From the NCBI GenBank assembly GCA_040882465.1, contig JBBEBG010000040.1, forward strand, positions 1 through 62,807: DNA of 62,807 nt, given 5' to 3'. Positions 1 through 9,239 of this stretch are shown piece by piece. How positions within the stretch are numbered: position 1 is the stretch's first letter; every line of letters begins with the position of its first letter. This DNA is from Gemmatimonadota bacterium (GTDB lineage: Bacteria; Gemmatimonadota; Gemmatimonadetes; Longimicrobiales; Gaopeijiaceae). Under the pieces are notes generated by a model. That model was not told where the DNA came from, searched no databases, and was given only the letters and a program-made list of their open reading frames with translations. Position numbers and translations under genes: made by a program.

Positions 1-128
1 GGGAGCCCGGCCGCTCCGAGCTCGAGGACGGGACGCGCGTTTCAGCTGAAACGTCGAGGCGCCTCTCCTGCGACGCGAGTGTCGTCAAAGTGACGCACGG
101 TTCCGGGGGCGAGGGCTTCGCCGACGGC

Positions 129-275
129 ACGGTGCCCGCAGGAAGCAAGGTGCCCGCGGGAGGCAAGGTCCCCGCGGGAAGCCCGGTTCCCGGAGGAAGC
201 TCGGTTCCCGGAGGAAGCTCGGTCCCCGGCGGAAGCACGGTGCCCCTAGGAGGCATGGTCCCGGCAACAGGCACG
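129..275 (+). repeat. 18-bp tandem repeat coding for a VPxGGS-like linker
   Basis: About eight 18-bp units encode hexapeptides such as VPAGSK, VPGGSS and VPLGGM. They sit in the linker before the HNH core. The intact paralogue has only a short Gly/Ala-rich stretch at this point, so the array probably grew by slippage. Confidence 0.85.
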
Positions 276-450
276 GTCCTCGACGTGGGACGAAAGACCC
301 GCACGATTCCTCCCGCGCTCCGCCGCGCCCTCGAGTCCCGCGACCGCGGATGCCGGTTCCCGGGGTGTGGGTTCCGGTTTACCGACGCGCATCATGTCCG
401 GCACTGGGCCGACGGCGGCAAGACGAGCCTCGCCAACTGTATCCTCCTCT

Positions 451-490
451 GCCGCTTATTCCGACTTCGGAATAAGCGGCATTATGCCGC
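451..490. repeat. Palindromic 35-bp insertion in the HNH gene
   Basis: Bases 451-464 and 467-480 form a perfect 14-bp inverted repeat with a 2-nt loop. A second hairpin (476-482 with 484-490) overlaps it. The hexamer TGCCGC occurs at 450-455 and again at 485-490, as expected for a 6-bp target duplication or a recombination core. Removing 456-490 restores the HNH reading frame, so this is a real insertion rather than ancestral sequence. I cannot assign it to a named element. Confidence 0.75.
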
Positions 491-1118
491 TCTCATCACC
501 GGCTCGTGCATGAGGGGGGTTGGCGGGTGGCATGCAACGGAAACGGGATCGCCCACTTCTACGATCCCCACGGGTTCGTGCGCTACGATGCCCGCCGCCC
601 GGAGGTGAGGCTCCCGAATGATGACCCAGTCGCGGGCATGATGCGGGAGAACGGGAGCTCTGGCCGGGGAGAGGCGGACTCCATCGGCTCCCGGTGCGGC
701 TGGACCGAACCCGGGCCCTGGACCGCCTCCGTGCGCTGGGAGCGTGAGGCCGACATCCCGGCGCCTGTGCTCTTTCGTGCCATCGAGGCGGTGCTGCCGG
801 AAAGAGCGGAGATCTCCCAGCCAGCGTGGGTCGCAGAACGTGCGGAGATGTCGAAGTGACGGCAAGGGCTCAGAGTGGGAGAGGGCGCGTACCCTTGAGC
901 CGGCTTTGGGATTCGCGAGACGCACCCCGGATGGGCCGAGCCCGCGACTCCAGTGAGCTCGAGTGGACTTGCCGCGGCCGCGACGCGCGTCTGCTCCCAC
1001 CTAAAGGCCATACCGAGGACAAAGCCGATACGGGGAGCGCCAGGATGGCGCGCCGGCATGGGGTTGAGGTGGGGATTCTCGGAGTCCGCCGACTGCTACG
1101 GGGCGACCGCGGAGGCGC

Positions 1119-1493
1119 TCACTCCAGAACGATGATCCGCCCGTACATTCCGTCCTGCCAGTGGTATTCGCAGCGGTAGTCGTAGATGCCGGGTGTGATG
1201 AAGGTCACCTCGAGCATGACGCCGCCGCGGGTGTCCCATTCGACCGGTTCCCAGGTGTCGTGCCCTACTGGAGTGATGGAGTGGCGGAGGCCCGAGTTCG
1301 AGCGCCAGGTCACCGTGCCGCTGACCGCGATGTGCACCTCATCGGCAACGAACCGGAAGTCGTCGGTCGTTCGCACCGTCGCCGTCGCGTCCGGACCGCC
1401 TCCTCCGTCCGGGTCGGTCGAGGAGACACATCCCGCCGTGAGGGCCAGGAGGACCGAGAGGCCGAAAAGGCGCCATTCACGACTGCCGACCAT
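1119..1493 (-). CDS. Cupredoxin-like lipoprotein
   Basis: A small secreted blue-copper-type protein of 124 residues. The start at 1493 is chosen because AAGGAG lies just upstream and because it places a lipobox (LTAGC) at the end of a hydrophobic signal. The mature part has the plastocyanin/azurin pattern: GTVTWRSNSGLRHSI (first Cu histidine) and GIYDYRCEYHWQDGMYG, which supplies the Cys, His and Met ligands. It probably carries electrons or binds copper at the membrane. It is divergent from the lipoprotein gene at 1624. Confidence 0.85.
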   Translation of the reverse strand: MVGSREWRLFGLSVLLALTAGCVSSTDPDGGGGPDATATVRTTDDFRFVADEVHIAVSGTVTWRSNSGLRHSITPVGHDTWEPVEWDTRGGVMLEVTFITPGIYDYRCEYHWQDGMYGRIIVLE

Positions 1494-1623
1494 CCACGTC
1501 TCCTTCGAGCGAGCGACCCGCGTGAACTCCCCTGGCTTCGGACACCTGTTCGGTGCGACGGTTCCCACCTAAGATTAGCTCCAACTGACTTCAGTTCCAG
1601 GCCACTCTCCAAGGAGTGATCCG

Positions 1624-2046
1624 ATGCGCATTCGGCGCCGCGTCTCCCAACTCTCGATTCCGATCGTCCTCGCGCTGGCCATGGGGTGCGCCAGCGGCGG
1701 ACAGGCAATCGATGCTTCCGCGGAGGACCGGGACCGAGTGTCCGCGGAAGAGCTCTCGACCGTCTTCGTGTCGGACCTCTATCAGGCGCTCCAGCGACTT
1801 CGTCCGCTCTGGCTCCAGAGCCGCGGAGCTCGGGCCATCAATCAGGAGACCCAGATCGCGGTCGTGGTGAACGGAACCTACTTCGGGCCGGTGGAAATGC
1901 TCAGGCAGATCTCCACGCAGTCCGTGGTCGAAATCCGGCGGCTGGACGGGCCGACGGCCAGCGCGACCATTCCCGGGATCCTGGGAGCGGGGCGCAACAT
2001 CGAGAGCGCGATCGTGGTGCGCCTGGGCGGCGGCCCAAACGACTGA
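1624..2046 (+). CDS. Small lipoprotein with TonB-plug-like domain (copy 1)
   Basis: A 140-residue lipoprotein (lipobox LAMGC) with a good AAGGAG site upstream. It is paralogous to the product of 7410-7832: both have a DAL/QAL-RLRPxWL segment, then a V-V-G/D-N-G strand, a V-EIRRLDGPTAS-like turn, and a final xAIVV strand. This order matches the last part of SusC plug domains (VVDGV, IEVVKG, YGSRAANGVI). I infer a plug-like fold without a barrel. Its role is unknown; its position beside susCD suggests the outer membrane uptake complex. Confidence 0.7.
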   Translation: MRIRRRVSQLSIPIVLALAMGCASGGQAIDASAEDRDRVSAEELSTVFVSDLYQALQRLRPLWLQSRGARAINQETQIAVVVNGTYFGPVEMLRQISTQSVVEIRRLDGPTASATIPGILGAGRNIESAIVVRLGGGPND

Positions 2047-2074
2047 GGGGTTTCTCGGCAGGTCGCGGAAGAAG

Positions 2075-2115
2075 GTGCGGGCGCCCCGGAATCCCCAGGG
2101 CGCCCGCACTATTTT
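2075..2115. terminator. Bidirectional rho-independent terminator
   Basis: A perfect 12-bp GC-rich stem (2075-2086 with 2098-2109) with an 11-nt loop is followed by TATTTT. It lies between the convergent lipoprotein and susD genes and could stop both. Confidence 0.85.
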
Positions 2116-2145
2116 CCGCTTCAGTCCCTCAATTCAAACCGATCC

Positions 2146-3882
2146 TCACGGCCCGCCGTTCCACCCCCCTCCGACCGGTGCATAGACGGCGCCGAACTCG
2201 GTGCCCACTCCGCCGAAGCTGTAGAGGGGGAGCCCGAGCTGCTCAAGCTCCGGCGCGGGGACCGGGAGCTGCGTCCATGAGCCATCCGGCAGCGTCCCAA
2301 ACGCGCGCGAGTCGAACCAGCCGCGCAACACATCGAGCCCGGCGAGCTCGATCATGCGTTCGTACCGGATCACGACATGTAGATTCCCGCACTGGCCGGT
2401 GTCGGTCCTGGGCACGCAGTCGTCAGCTCCCGGAGCCGAATGCGGTGCGCCATTGACCGTCGCCGGCGGGAGATTGGTCGGGAAGTTTCCCTGGTTCGGA
2501 AGCGTGTGCCCTCTTGTCCGGGTCACGTTCACGAGGTCCCGGGCCGCGGTGAGATTCCCCATGTGGAAGTTGGCCTCCGCCGCGTAGAGACGGTTCTCAT
2601 CTGCGGTCGCGATCTCCGCATCACCCGTATTGAAGTTCGACGTGGTCGAATTGACGGTCGTTGCGATACCGATGCCGTGCTGGTGCCGCCGCCACTGGTA
2701 CGCGGGCCGGTAATACGTCCCGCTGGCACCGCAACACTGGTCGGAAAGCGAATTGGCCATGTTCCGGAAGTAGGCGCCCTGTGCCCGGTAGTTCACGCTC
2801 TGGAACACGACGAAGCCCGGTCCCTGGATCCGGCGGTCCGGCGTCACCATCTGGAACCGGTCGCGGCCCTCGAGACCTGCGGCGATCCAGCTCTGGTATC
2901 CGCCCGAGATATCCGCCGGCCCAACCATGCGATAATCCGCGCCCATCCCAGCGTTCCCCCGCGCGATGGTGCTGTAGAGTCCGCTCGGGCGGCTGCCGTC
3001 CAACACCACGGAAAAGTCGGACTGGAGGCCTGCAGTCGTATGCGTGAGGACGCGCGTCCAATTCACCGCTGCGCGCTCGGCCGGATTGCGCGCGTGCATG
3101 ATCAAGAAGCGGGCCTGCATCGTATTGATGAAGGGAATCAGCTCGGCCGGACCGACGGGCGCCGCCGCACCGAACCACTGAGCCGAACCGGCCGAGCGAT
3201 CGGGGTAAACGATGTCCGGATTCGCCAGGAGGAGGGCTTTCGCATCGTCCAACACGCTGAGTGACGCCTCGAGTGCGACGTCGCGATCCACCAGGTATTG
3301 AAGCGCCTCCTCGTTACTCTCCGGGAAGACCTCATCCGAGGGGATGATCATCGCTTGGTCGAACATATTCGCGAGATATCCCCATGCGAACCCCTGCATC
3401 ATCATCGCGAACGCCCGGGCGCGCGGTGTTTGATCCACCTCGCCGATGATCAGCTCTGTCGCGTCCTCCCCCTGCGTAAGGCGGAGAATGTCGTCCGCCA
3501 CCGACCAGACACGGAGGAAGTCCCTGTACATATTGCGTGGCCCATGCACGCCGATTGTGGTCGCAATGGAAACCAGGTTGGAGTGTTCCTGGCGCGGCTC
3601 CGCCGTCTCGTTGGCGGTGCCGCCCAGGACCGTCGTCGCCGTCATCTCGCTCGCGTACCCGGCGAACATCATCTCCGTGTCCACCGCGGACGAGGCGAGG
3701 TGGATCGCGGGGAAGTACTCCTCGTCGAAGACCCCGGCGATCAACTGCTGGACGTCCTCGGGGTTCGTGATCGCCCGGAAACGGTCGGGGTCGTTCAGGT
3801 TTCGCACAACGAGATCCTGGCATCCGGTCGCCGCCACAAGGAGCGCGGCGAGGAGGAGGACTCTTCTGGATTGGGAAAACAT
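2146..3882 (-). CDS. SusD/RagB-family nutrient-binding outer-membrane lipoprotein
   Basis: A 578-residue protein of usual SusD length. It has a signal peptide with lipobox (AATGC) and the typical N-terminal start DLVVxNLNDPD. Helical TPR-like segments follow (GFAWGYLANMFDQAMI near residue 170, and a C-terminal YERMIELAGLDVLRGWFDSRAFG block). It is expected to sit on the cell surface and deliver ligand to the SusC barrel. It starts 31 bp after the end of susC, with AAGAGG upstream, so the two are co-transcribed. The substrate cannot be told from sequence; no glycan-degrading enzymes are nearby. Confidence 0.92.
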   Translation of the reverse strand: MFSQSRRVLLLAALLVAATGCQDLVVRNLNDPDRFRAITNPEDVQQLIAGVFDEEYFPAIHLASSAVDTEMMFAGYASEMTATTVLGGTANETAEPRQEHSNLVSIATTIGVHGPRNMYRDFLRVWSVADDILRLTQGEDATELIIGEVDQTPRARAFAMMMQGFAWGYLANMFDQAMIIPSDEVFPESNEEALQYLVDRDVALEASLSVLDDAKALLLANPDIVYPDRSAGSAQWFGAAAPVGPAELIPFINTMQARFLIMHARNPAERAAVNWTRVLTHTTAGLQSDFSVVLDGSRPSGLYSTIARGNAGMGADYRMVGPADISGGYQSWIAAGLEGRDRFQMVTPDRRIQGPGFVVFQSVNYRAQGAYFRNMANSLSDQCCGASGTYYRPAYQWRRHQHGIGIATTVNSTTSNFNTGDAEIATADENRLYAAEANFHMGNLTAARDLVNVTRTRGHTLPNQGNFPTNLPPATVNGAPHSAPGADDCVPRTDTGQCGNLHVVIRYERMIELAGLDVLRGWFDSRAFGTLPDGSWTQLPVPAPELEQLGLPLYSFGGVGTEFGAVYAPVGGGWNGGP

Positions 3883-3913
3883 GCAAGTAGCCTCTTGGTC
3901 GGAAGGGATCTCG

Positions 3914-6900
3914 TTAGAAGGTCACCTGGAATTCGAGCGTGTAGCTCGACGTCGGTGGATAGGTCCCGCCGGCGCCCGTTTGCGAACCTCCAGTGAGGCT
4001 GAGTCCCTGCTCGGGATCGAATCCGCGGTAGTTGGTCCAAGTGGCGAGCTCTCTCCCAATGAGCCCGAGGGTGAGGCTGGAGATCCCCATATCCGATAGG
4101 CGGAGACGCGCGAGCTGGCTTTGCGGCACGCGGTAGTTGAGGATCACCTGCCGGAGCTTGAGGTAGCTTCCATCTTCGTTGAAAAAGTCGGTGCCCCCGG
4201 CGTCGGAGTACAGTGTGGTCCAATACGCGCGAGGCTTCTTGAGCCCCGTGGGCCGCCCCGCCTGGTCCATCATCGGCGCGACGTCGTCCGGTATCATGTA
4301 TTGGTGCTGCGTGTTCTGGACGTCGCCGCCGACCTTGGCGTGAAGCTGCGCATGAAGGGAGAAGGCGCCGAAGTTGAAGTTGTTAATCCACCCGAGGTTG
4401 ATGTGGGCGGCATCGCCGACCTGCTTGCGGAGGAGGCCGCCACCGCCGTCCCGCTCGCGGAAGGGAATTCCCCAATTGTAAGTCTCTCCGCCGATCGTCG
4501 TCGAGGTACCCCAAAGGTCGTCCCCGGTATTCAGATCGTCGTCCGTGCCGGCGCCGTCCGTGTAGGAGAATCCCTCACCCACCCAGACAAGATATCCGTC
4601 GTCATTCCTGTCGAACTGATCCTCGAACCCGATGAGCTCCCCGCCGCGATGTGCCTCGAACAGAGCATCGGAGGTGACGAAGTTGTATCCCCATACCTCG
4701 TAAACGCCGCGGCCCGCGCAACGGAACCGCCATGCGGGCGATTCGCACGCGAAGGGCCACTCCTCGATCACCGAGTCGGAACGGTCGGCCACGAAGGTCG
4801 TCGTCCATCCGAAGCGTGGCGTCTGGATGACAGGGGCGTTGAGCGTGAACTCGATCGTGTTTCCCTCGATCGTCCCGCCATTCTGCCACTGAGTAGGATA
4901 CCCGTAGAAGGCGAGGAGATTTGCCGTCTGGAGCTGCTCCGACGTCTGCTGCCAGGCGTACGTCGCCGTCATTTCCCAGCGATCGAATAAAACGGCATTG
5001 ACCGAAACGTCGTGCTCGACCGTTTGCGACGGCCTGAGGAACCGGTTGCCGAGCTGTGACTTCGTCGGGACGCCGTTCGAGAGAGACCAGACCTCGTACT
5101 GCGCCGAGAAGGGCGGCCGGCCTCCCGCGGTGCCTCGCGAGACGCTGATTCCGAGTTCATCCACGTTCGGAATGTTGAACCAATCTTCTTCCGAGATCCG
5201 CCACTTGCCGGCGACCCGGTAATAGGTCTGCCAACGCTCTTCCCGTCCAAAGAGGGAGCTTCCGTCTCGACGGACGAGGGCGGTCAGGATGTATCGGGCG
5301 TCATAGTCGAACGCCGTGTCCACCAGCCACCCGTTCGATCGGACTTCTTCCTCGCTGGAGCCGGAAAACTGGCTCGATGAGGGGACCGCCTCGAGGGTCG
5401 GCGTATCTTTGATCACGAGCACGTTCCCCGACGCGGAGATGTCCTCTTCCCGGTCACGCTCCATCAGCCCGCGGATCGTGACGCGCGTGTTCAACGGACC
5501 GAAGTCACGGCGGAGGGACGCCTGGAGCTCCGCATTCCAGGTGTCGTTGAGGCCCTGGCTATAACTCAGATTGCCGTCCTCGTCGGTTCCGACAACGACA
5601 CCGAGCGGCGTGTAATTGCGGGTTTTCGAGTCCTCTCGGTCGTAGCTGATGTTTCCGAAGAACGAGACCCAGGCGGCAGGATCCCATCGCAGCTGCGCGC
5701 TCGCGAGGGTACGAATCTCGCGTTGCTCGTCCTCGACGATGCCTTCGACCCAAAGGGGATTCTGAAAGGTCGTGTTCGGGTTCGGAAACTTGGTGAATCC
5801 TCCGATGGAGTCCTCGGCCGTCACCGGAGGCGCCAGGAGGTTGATGTCCGGCGGAGCCGTGTTAGAGGCCGTTGAGGCTCCCATTCACGTCGTCGGAGTA
5901 AGTGCGCGCGTGGAAGGCGCTGATCCCGAGGCTGAGCGAGTTGAGGAAGCGATGGTCCAGGTTGATTCGAAACGAGTTGCGGCTGTACCCGTCGTTGTTC
6001 GGAAGGGCACCCTGCTGGACGTTTCGATTGAGACTGAGAAAGAAGTTTGTGTCCGTCGTGTTTTGCGCCAGGTTGACGGTGTGTTGTTGTTGACTTCCCG
6101 GATTCCACACCTCGTTGATGTTGTCGTAGATGGGGCCCGGGTAAGGGTTGTCCATGAAGAGGCGGAATTGGTTCCCCGTCTCCTGAATGCGGTCGCCGCG
6201 GCCAACGGCATTCCCGTCCGCGTCGGCGTAGCTCATGCCGTCGGCCGTAAGCGCATAGAAGTGGTGCGTGGGAAGCCGCAGCCCCTCGATGGCCGACTGC
6301 CATCCAAACTCGGATCTCGCCGTCATCTGGGTGGTGCCGAACGCGAGGCCCGAGCCACGATTCGTCGTGATCGCGATGACGCCGTTCGCGGCGCGCGATC
6401 CATAGAGGGACGCCGCGGCCGCACCCTTCACGACCTCGATGCTCAGGATGTCCATGGACTCGAGGTCCGCGCTTGTCCCGCCCAGGATCACGCCGTCCAC
6501 GACGATGAGGGGGGTGCCGGCACCGATGCTGGTCGGGCTGCGGAGCTGGATCGCCGCGGCCGCGCCCGGCTCACCACTTCCGCGCGCGATGGTCACCCCC
6601 GCGATCTGCCCCTGAAGATTCTGGATTGCCGATCCGGCCACGGGAACCGGCATGTTCTGCCGGTCGAGCCGCCCGATCGTGATGGGAGACCTCACCCCCT
6701 CGACGGGGTCGATCAACCCGGTCGCGACGATCGCGTTCAGCTGAAGGGGCTGAACCGCCATCGTGAGGTTCTGGACCGTCGCCTGACCTGCCGTGACGGT
6801 GACGCCCGGCTGCTGGAACTCGAGGTAGCCGATCCGCTGAATCTGCAGCGTGTAGGTTCCCGCCGGGACGCCGGCGATCGTGTAACTGCCGTTACCGCCG

Positions 6901-7097
6901 GTGGTGATCCCGAGGGTTGTCCCCACGACGGAGATCTGCGCTGCGACGACGGGCTCTCCCGTGTCCGCGTTGGTCACCGTGCCGGTGATCTGTCCCGCCT
7001 GGGCAAGCAGCCCGGAGGCGCCGATCGCGGCGAGGAACGTCGTCAGCGCGGCAACCCTCAAAGGTTGCCGCACCCATCGAACGTATGGTGAGCACAT
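3914..7097 (-). pseudogene. SusC/RagA TonB-dependent transporter, split by a frameshift
   Basis: The first 411 residues contain a signal peptide, a carboxypeptidase-regulatory-like domain (about 35-115), and a plug domain ending TPLIVVDGV...GSRAANGVIAITT (about 125-245). A second open frame (5884 to 3914, 656 residues) carries the rest of the 22-strand-type barrel, ending LEFQVTF. The two frames overlap by 23 bp near 5862-5884, and joining them gives a normal SusC length of about 1,060 residues. There is no homopolymer at the junction, so either a true mutation or an assembly error is possible. TCGGAG precedes the ATG at 7097. Confidence 0.85.
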
Positions 7098-7409
7098 GAT
7101 TCTACTCCGATGATGCGAGGAATTGTGCTAGACGGACCAACGATTCGTGCCGGACCCGGGCAGCGGAGCCGCGAAACCACGGTGGAGGGCAGCGTCCGCC
7201 TTCGCAAGGCACGCGTAAGGGCGTGTCTGACTCGATCCGTGATGAGTGGGCACACCCCGTAATAGGTCACGAGCCCGAAAAACGCAAGAACTCCCTGACA
7301 TCGCCCGGACATACTTTCGCATTCGCGATCCTCCACTTATTCGTGAGAAGCTAACGCGCCATGGTGCGGCACAAGGCGCGTATAACCGCCCATCGACTTC
7401 GGAGAAATC
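7098..7409. other. Divergent intergenic region upstream of susC and a lipoprotein gene
   Basis: This 312-bp stretch separates the divergent susC and 7410 genes and should hold both promoters. I see no clear promoter hexamers, operator dyad or RNA element. Confidence 0.5.
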
Positions 7410-7832
7410 ATGAACGGTCCAAGTTTCACGCGACCGCTGTTCGGTGCCGTCGTCCTCCTCGGTACTTTCGGTTCCGCGGCGCTCCTGTCCGGCTGCGCGA
7501 GCACCGGCGGGGGTGGTGCCGGCGGCGGCGGCGCCTTCGACGCGATCACGGAGCAGGAGGTCATCGCGACCGACGCCACCGACGCGCTCGACATGATCCG
7601 CCGCCTCCGGCCCAATTGGCTGAACCCGATCGGGGGGCCGGCCTTGCTCTACGTAGACAACCAGCGCCGGGGGGAGTCCGGCGGAATCGAGTCGTTCCTG
7701 CGCGCGCAATCCGCGAACTCGATCGTCCTGGTGGAGTGGGTCCGTCCCGAAGCTGCCATACGACTCCCCGGGGCGCCTCTCACGGGAACCGTCGGCGGCG
7801 CCATCATGGTCAGGACACGGGCGGGGGGATAA
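7410..7832 (+). CDS. Small lipoprotein with TonB-plug-like domain (copy 2)
   Basis: A 140-residue lipoprotein (lipobox LLSGC followed by a Gly-rich tether), paralogous to the 1624 product. Shared core: ALDMIRRLRPNWL, ALLYVDNQ, SIVLVEWVRPEAA, and GGAIMVRTR. The last three correspond in order to the VVDG, IEVVKG and NGVIAITT strands of the SusC plug next door. The start has GGAG 6 nt upstream. It is divergent from susC, so this locus has a plug-like lipoprotein on either side of the transporter genes. Confidence 0.7.
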   Translation: MNGPSFTRPLFGAVVLLGTFGSAALLSGCASTGGGGAGGGGAFDAITEQEVIATDATDALDMIRRLRPNWLNPIGGPALLYVDNQRRGESGGIESFLRAQSANSIVLVEWVRPEAAIRLPGAPLTGTVGGAIMVRTRAGG

Positions 7833-7856
7833 CGCGGTCCCCCGGCGTTTTTTTTG
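7822..7856 (+). terminator. Rho-independent terminator
   Basis: A CGGGGG/CCCCCG stem that overlaps the stop codon of the lipoprotein gene, then a run of eight T residues (7848-7855). Confidence 0.75.
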
Positions 7857-7970
7857 TTGCGGCAACAGGTTGACCACGTAAGTATTCGTAATCGGCCCGT
7901 TCCTTCTCTCTCCGGCCTTTTCTTTCCGGGGAAGAGGAGCCCTCCGCCCACGCCACGCCCGGAGGCATTC

Positions 7971-9200
7971 ATGCGAAGGTTCACGTTGGGAGTCGTTGCA
8001 GTCCTGCTCTTCGGATCGCTCGTCGCGTCGTGCGCCGCGGGTGAGGACGGGGGCGCCGGCCCGGACGATGGTCTCGTGGCCTACACCTTCGAGGAGGAGG
8101 TCCGAATAGACGGGTACGAGCACGACCTCGTGCCGATTGACACCACGATTCGCGTGGCCGTTTTCGAAGACGGGAGGATGGCGATCGCGCAGCGGCAGAC
8201 CTTCAACGTGCGGTTCTTCAGCGAATCCGGTGAACCGCTGGGAGCCATCGGGCGGGAGGGACAGGGCCCCGGAGAATTCACGACCGCTCACCGGCTCGGA
8301 TGGATCGCCGACACTCTTTACGCTTACGATTTCAGTCAGCGCCGCTTCACGCTGATCGACTCCGACCTGAACTACGTCCGGTACATCTACACTCCGAACG
8401 GCGCCCGACCGAGTCCCGAGATGGCAGGCACCTTTCCGGAATTCTCGATCGTCTATGGCGGCGCGCTCTATGCCGACGGATCGGTCTATGGGGAGCTCGC
8501 GGGAGCGAGGACGCCCGGGCTCGGCGATCACGATCGAACCAAACCGACCTACGGGCGTGTCCGGGAAGATGGAACGATCATCAGCTACTTTCAGTTCGCC
8601 ACGGGGCCGCCGATGGAACCGATCATGGTCGAGATCGAAATGCCGGACGGGACGACCGGAATGGCGGGAATGAGCCCCTTCGTCATGACGATGCCCGACC
8701 GGCCCATCCTCCGTCTCGCCGACAACGGCACGCGAATGGCCCACCTCCAGGTCTCCATGGAGGGTCCCGATGCCGGGACCTACGAGATCTTCATGGAGGA
8801 CGTGTTTGATGGACCGCTTTTCACGCGGAGGTATCCCTTCGAAGTGATTTCCATCACCGAGGCCATGCGCGACAGCATCGTGGAGGCCCGGGCTTCCACG
8901 GCGCCCGATGACAACATGGGGCAGCTTCTTCGCGCGAATGCGATCCTTCCCCCGATGATGCCGCCCATCGTGGGCATCGTGCATGGTTCCGACGACCGGC
9001 TCTGGATCCGGCTTTCGGACAAAGGCGATGAACGGCCCTACCTGATCCTCGATCCGATGGGCGAGCCCGAAGGAAGATTGAGCCTCCCGACGAACGCGCG
9101 GATTGCGGTGGCAGACGACTCCCACATCTGGGTCATCGAAGAGGACGTATTCGAAGTGGAGAGCCTCGTGCGGTATCGGCTCCTTCCCGAGGATCCCTGA
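7971..9200 (+). CDS. 6-bladed beta-propeller lipoprotein
   Basis: A 409-residue lipoprotein. The start at 7971 is preferred over an upstream frame extension because GGAGG precedes it and it opens a signal peptide with lipobox (LVASC). The mature part has NHL-like blades with a hallmark GxIGREGQGPGEF motif (also in the 9240 and, in variant form, 61315 genes), followed by LYAYDFSQRRFTLID. Beta-propellers of this type are usually extracellular or periplasmic binding modules. It stands alone between susC-lipoprotein and efflux operon, convergent with the latter. Confidence 0.82.
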   Translation: MRRFTLGVVAVLLFGSLVASCAAGEDGGAGPDDGLVAYTFEEEVRIDGYEHDLVPIDTTIRVAVFEDGRMAIAQRQTFNVRFFSESGEPLGAIGREGQGPGEFTTAHRLGWIADTLYAYDFSQRRFTLIDSDLNYVRYIYTPNGARPSPEMAGTFPEFSIVYGGALYADGSVYGELAGARTPGLGDHDRTKPTYGRVREDGTIISYFQFATGPPMEPIMVEIEMPDGTTGMAGMSPFVMTMPDRPILRLADNGTRMAHLQVSMEGPDAGTYEIFMEDVFDGPLFTRRYPFEVISITEAMRDSIVEARASTAPDDNMGQLLRANAILPPMMPPIVGIVHGSDDRLWIRLSDKGDERPYLILDPMGEPEGRLSLPTNARIAVADDSHIWVIEEDVFEVESLVRYRLLPEDP

Positions 9201-9239
9201 GGGGGGGTGCGACTGTCTCGCACCCTGGAGTCCATCCGC

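Larger units (their letters stand above)
1..859 (+). pseudogene. DUF222/HNH endonuclease (13E12-type), 5'-cut by window and frameshifted
   Basis: The frame is open from base 3 and encodes the C-terminal half of a DUF222-HNH protein. The HNH core (CRFPGC, DAHHVRHWADGGKT, LLCR) matches the intact paralogue at 45570-46895. After LLCR the expected THHRLxHEGG continues only in another frame (from about 491, HHRLVHEGGWRV), which stays open to 859. The break coincides with a 35-bp palindromic insertion at 456-490. The N-terminal DUF222 part lies outside the window. The protein is probably inactive because the last HNH histidines are out of frame. The function of this family is not settled; many copies per genome are common in GC-rich bacteria. 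Confidence 0.85.

Noticed and set aside
129-275. Tandem repeat as possible CRISPR array
   Set aside because: Units are 18 bp with no spacers, in frame with the HNH protein, and encode a simple hexapeptide linker.
7128-9125. A 665-codon minus-strand open frame
   Set aside because: Antisense to a lipoprotein gene and the propeller lipoprotein; no recognisable motif and composition typical of a shadow frame.
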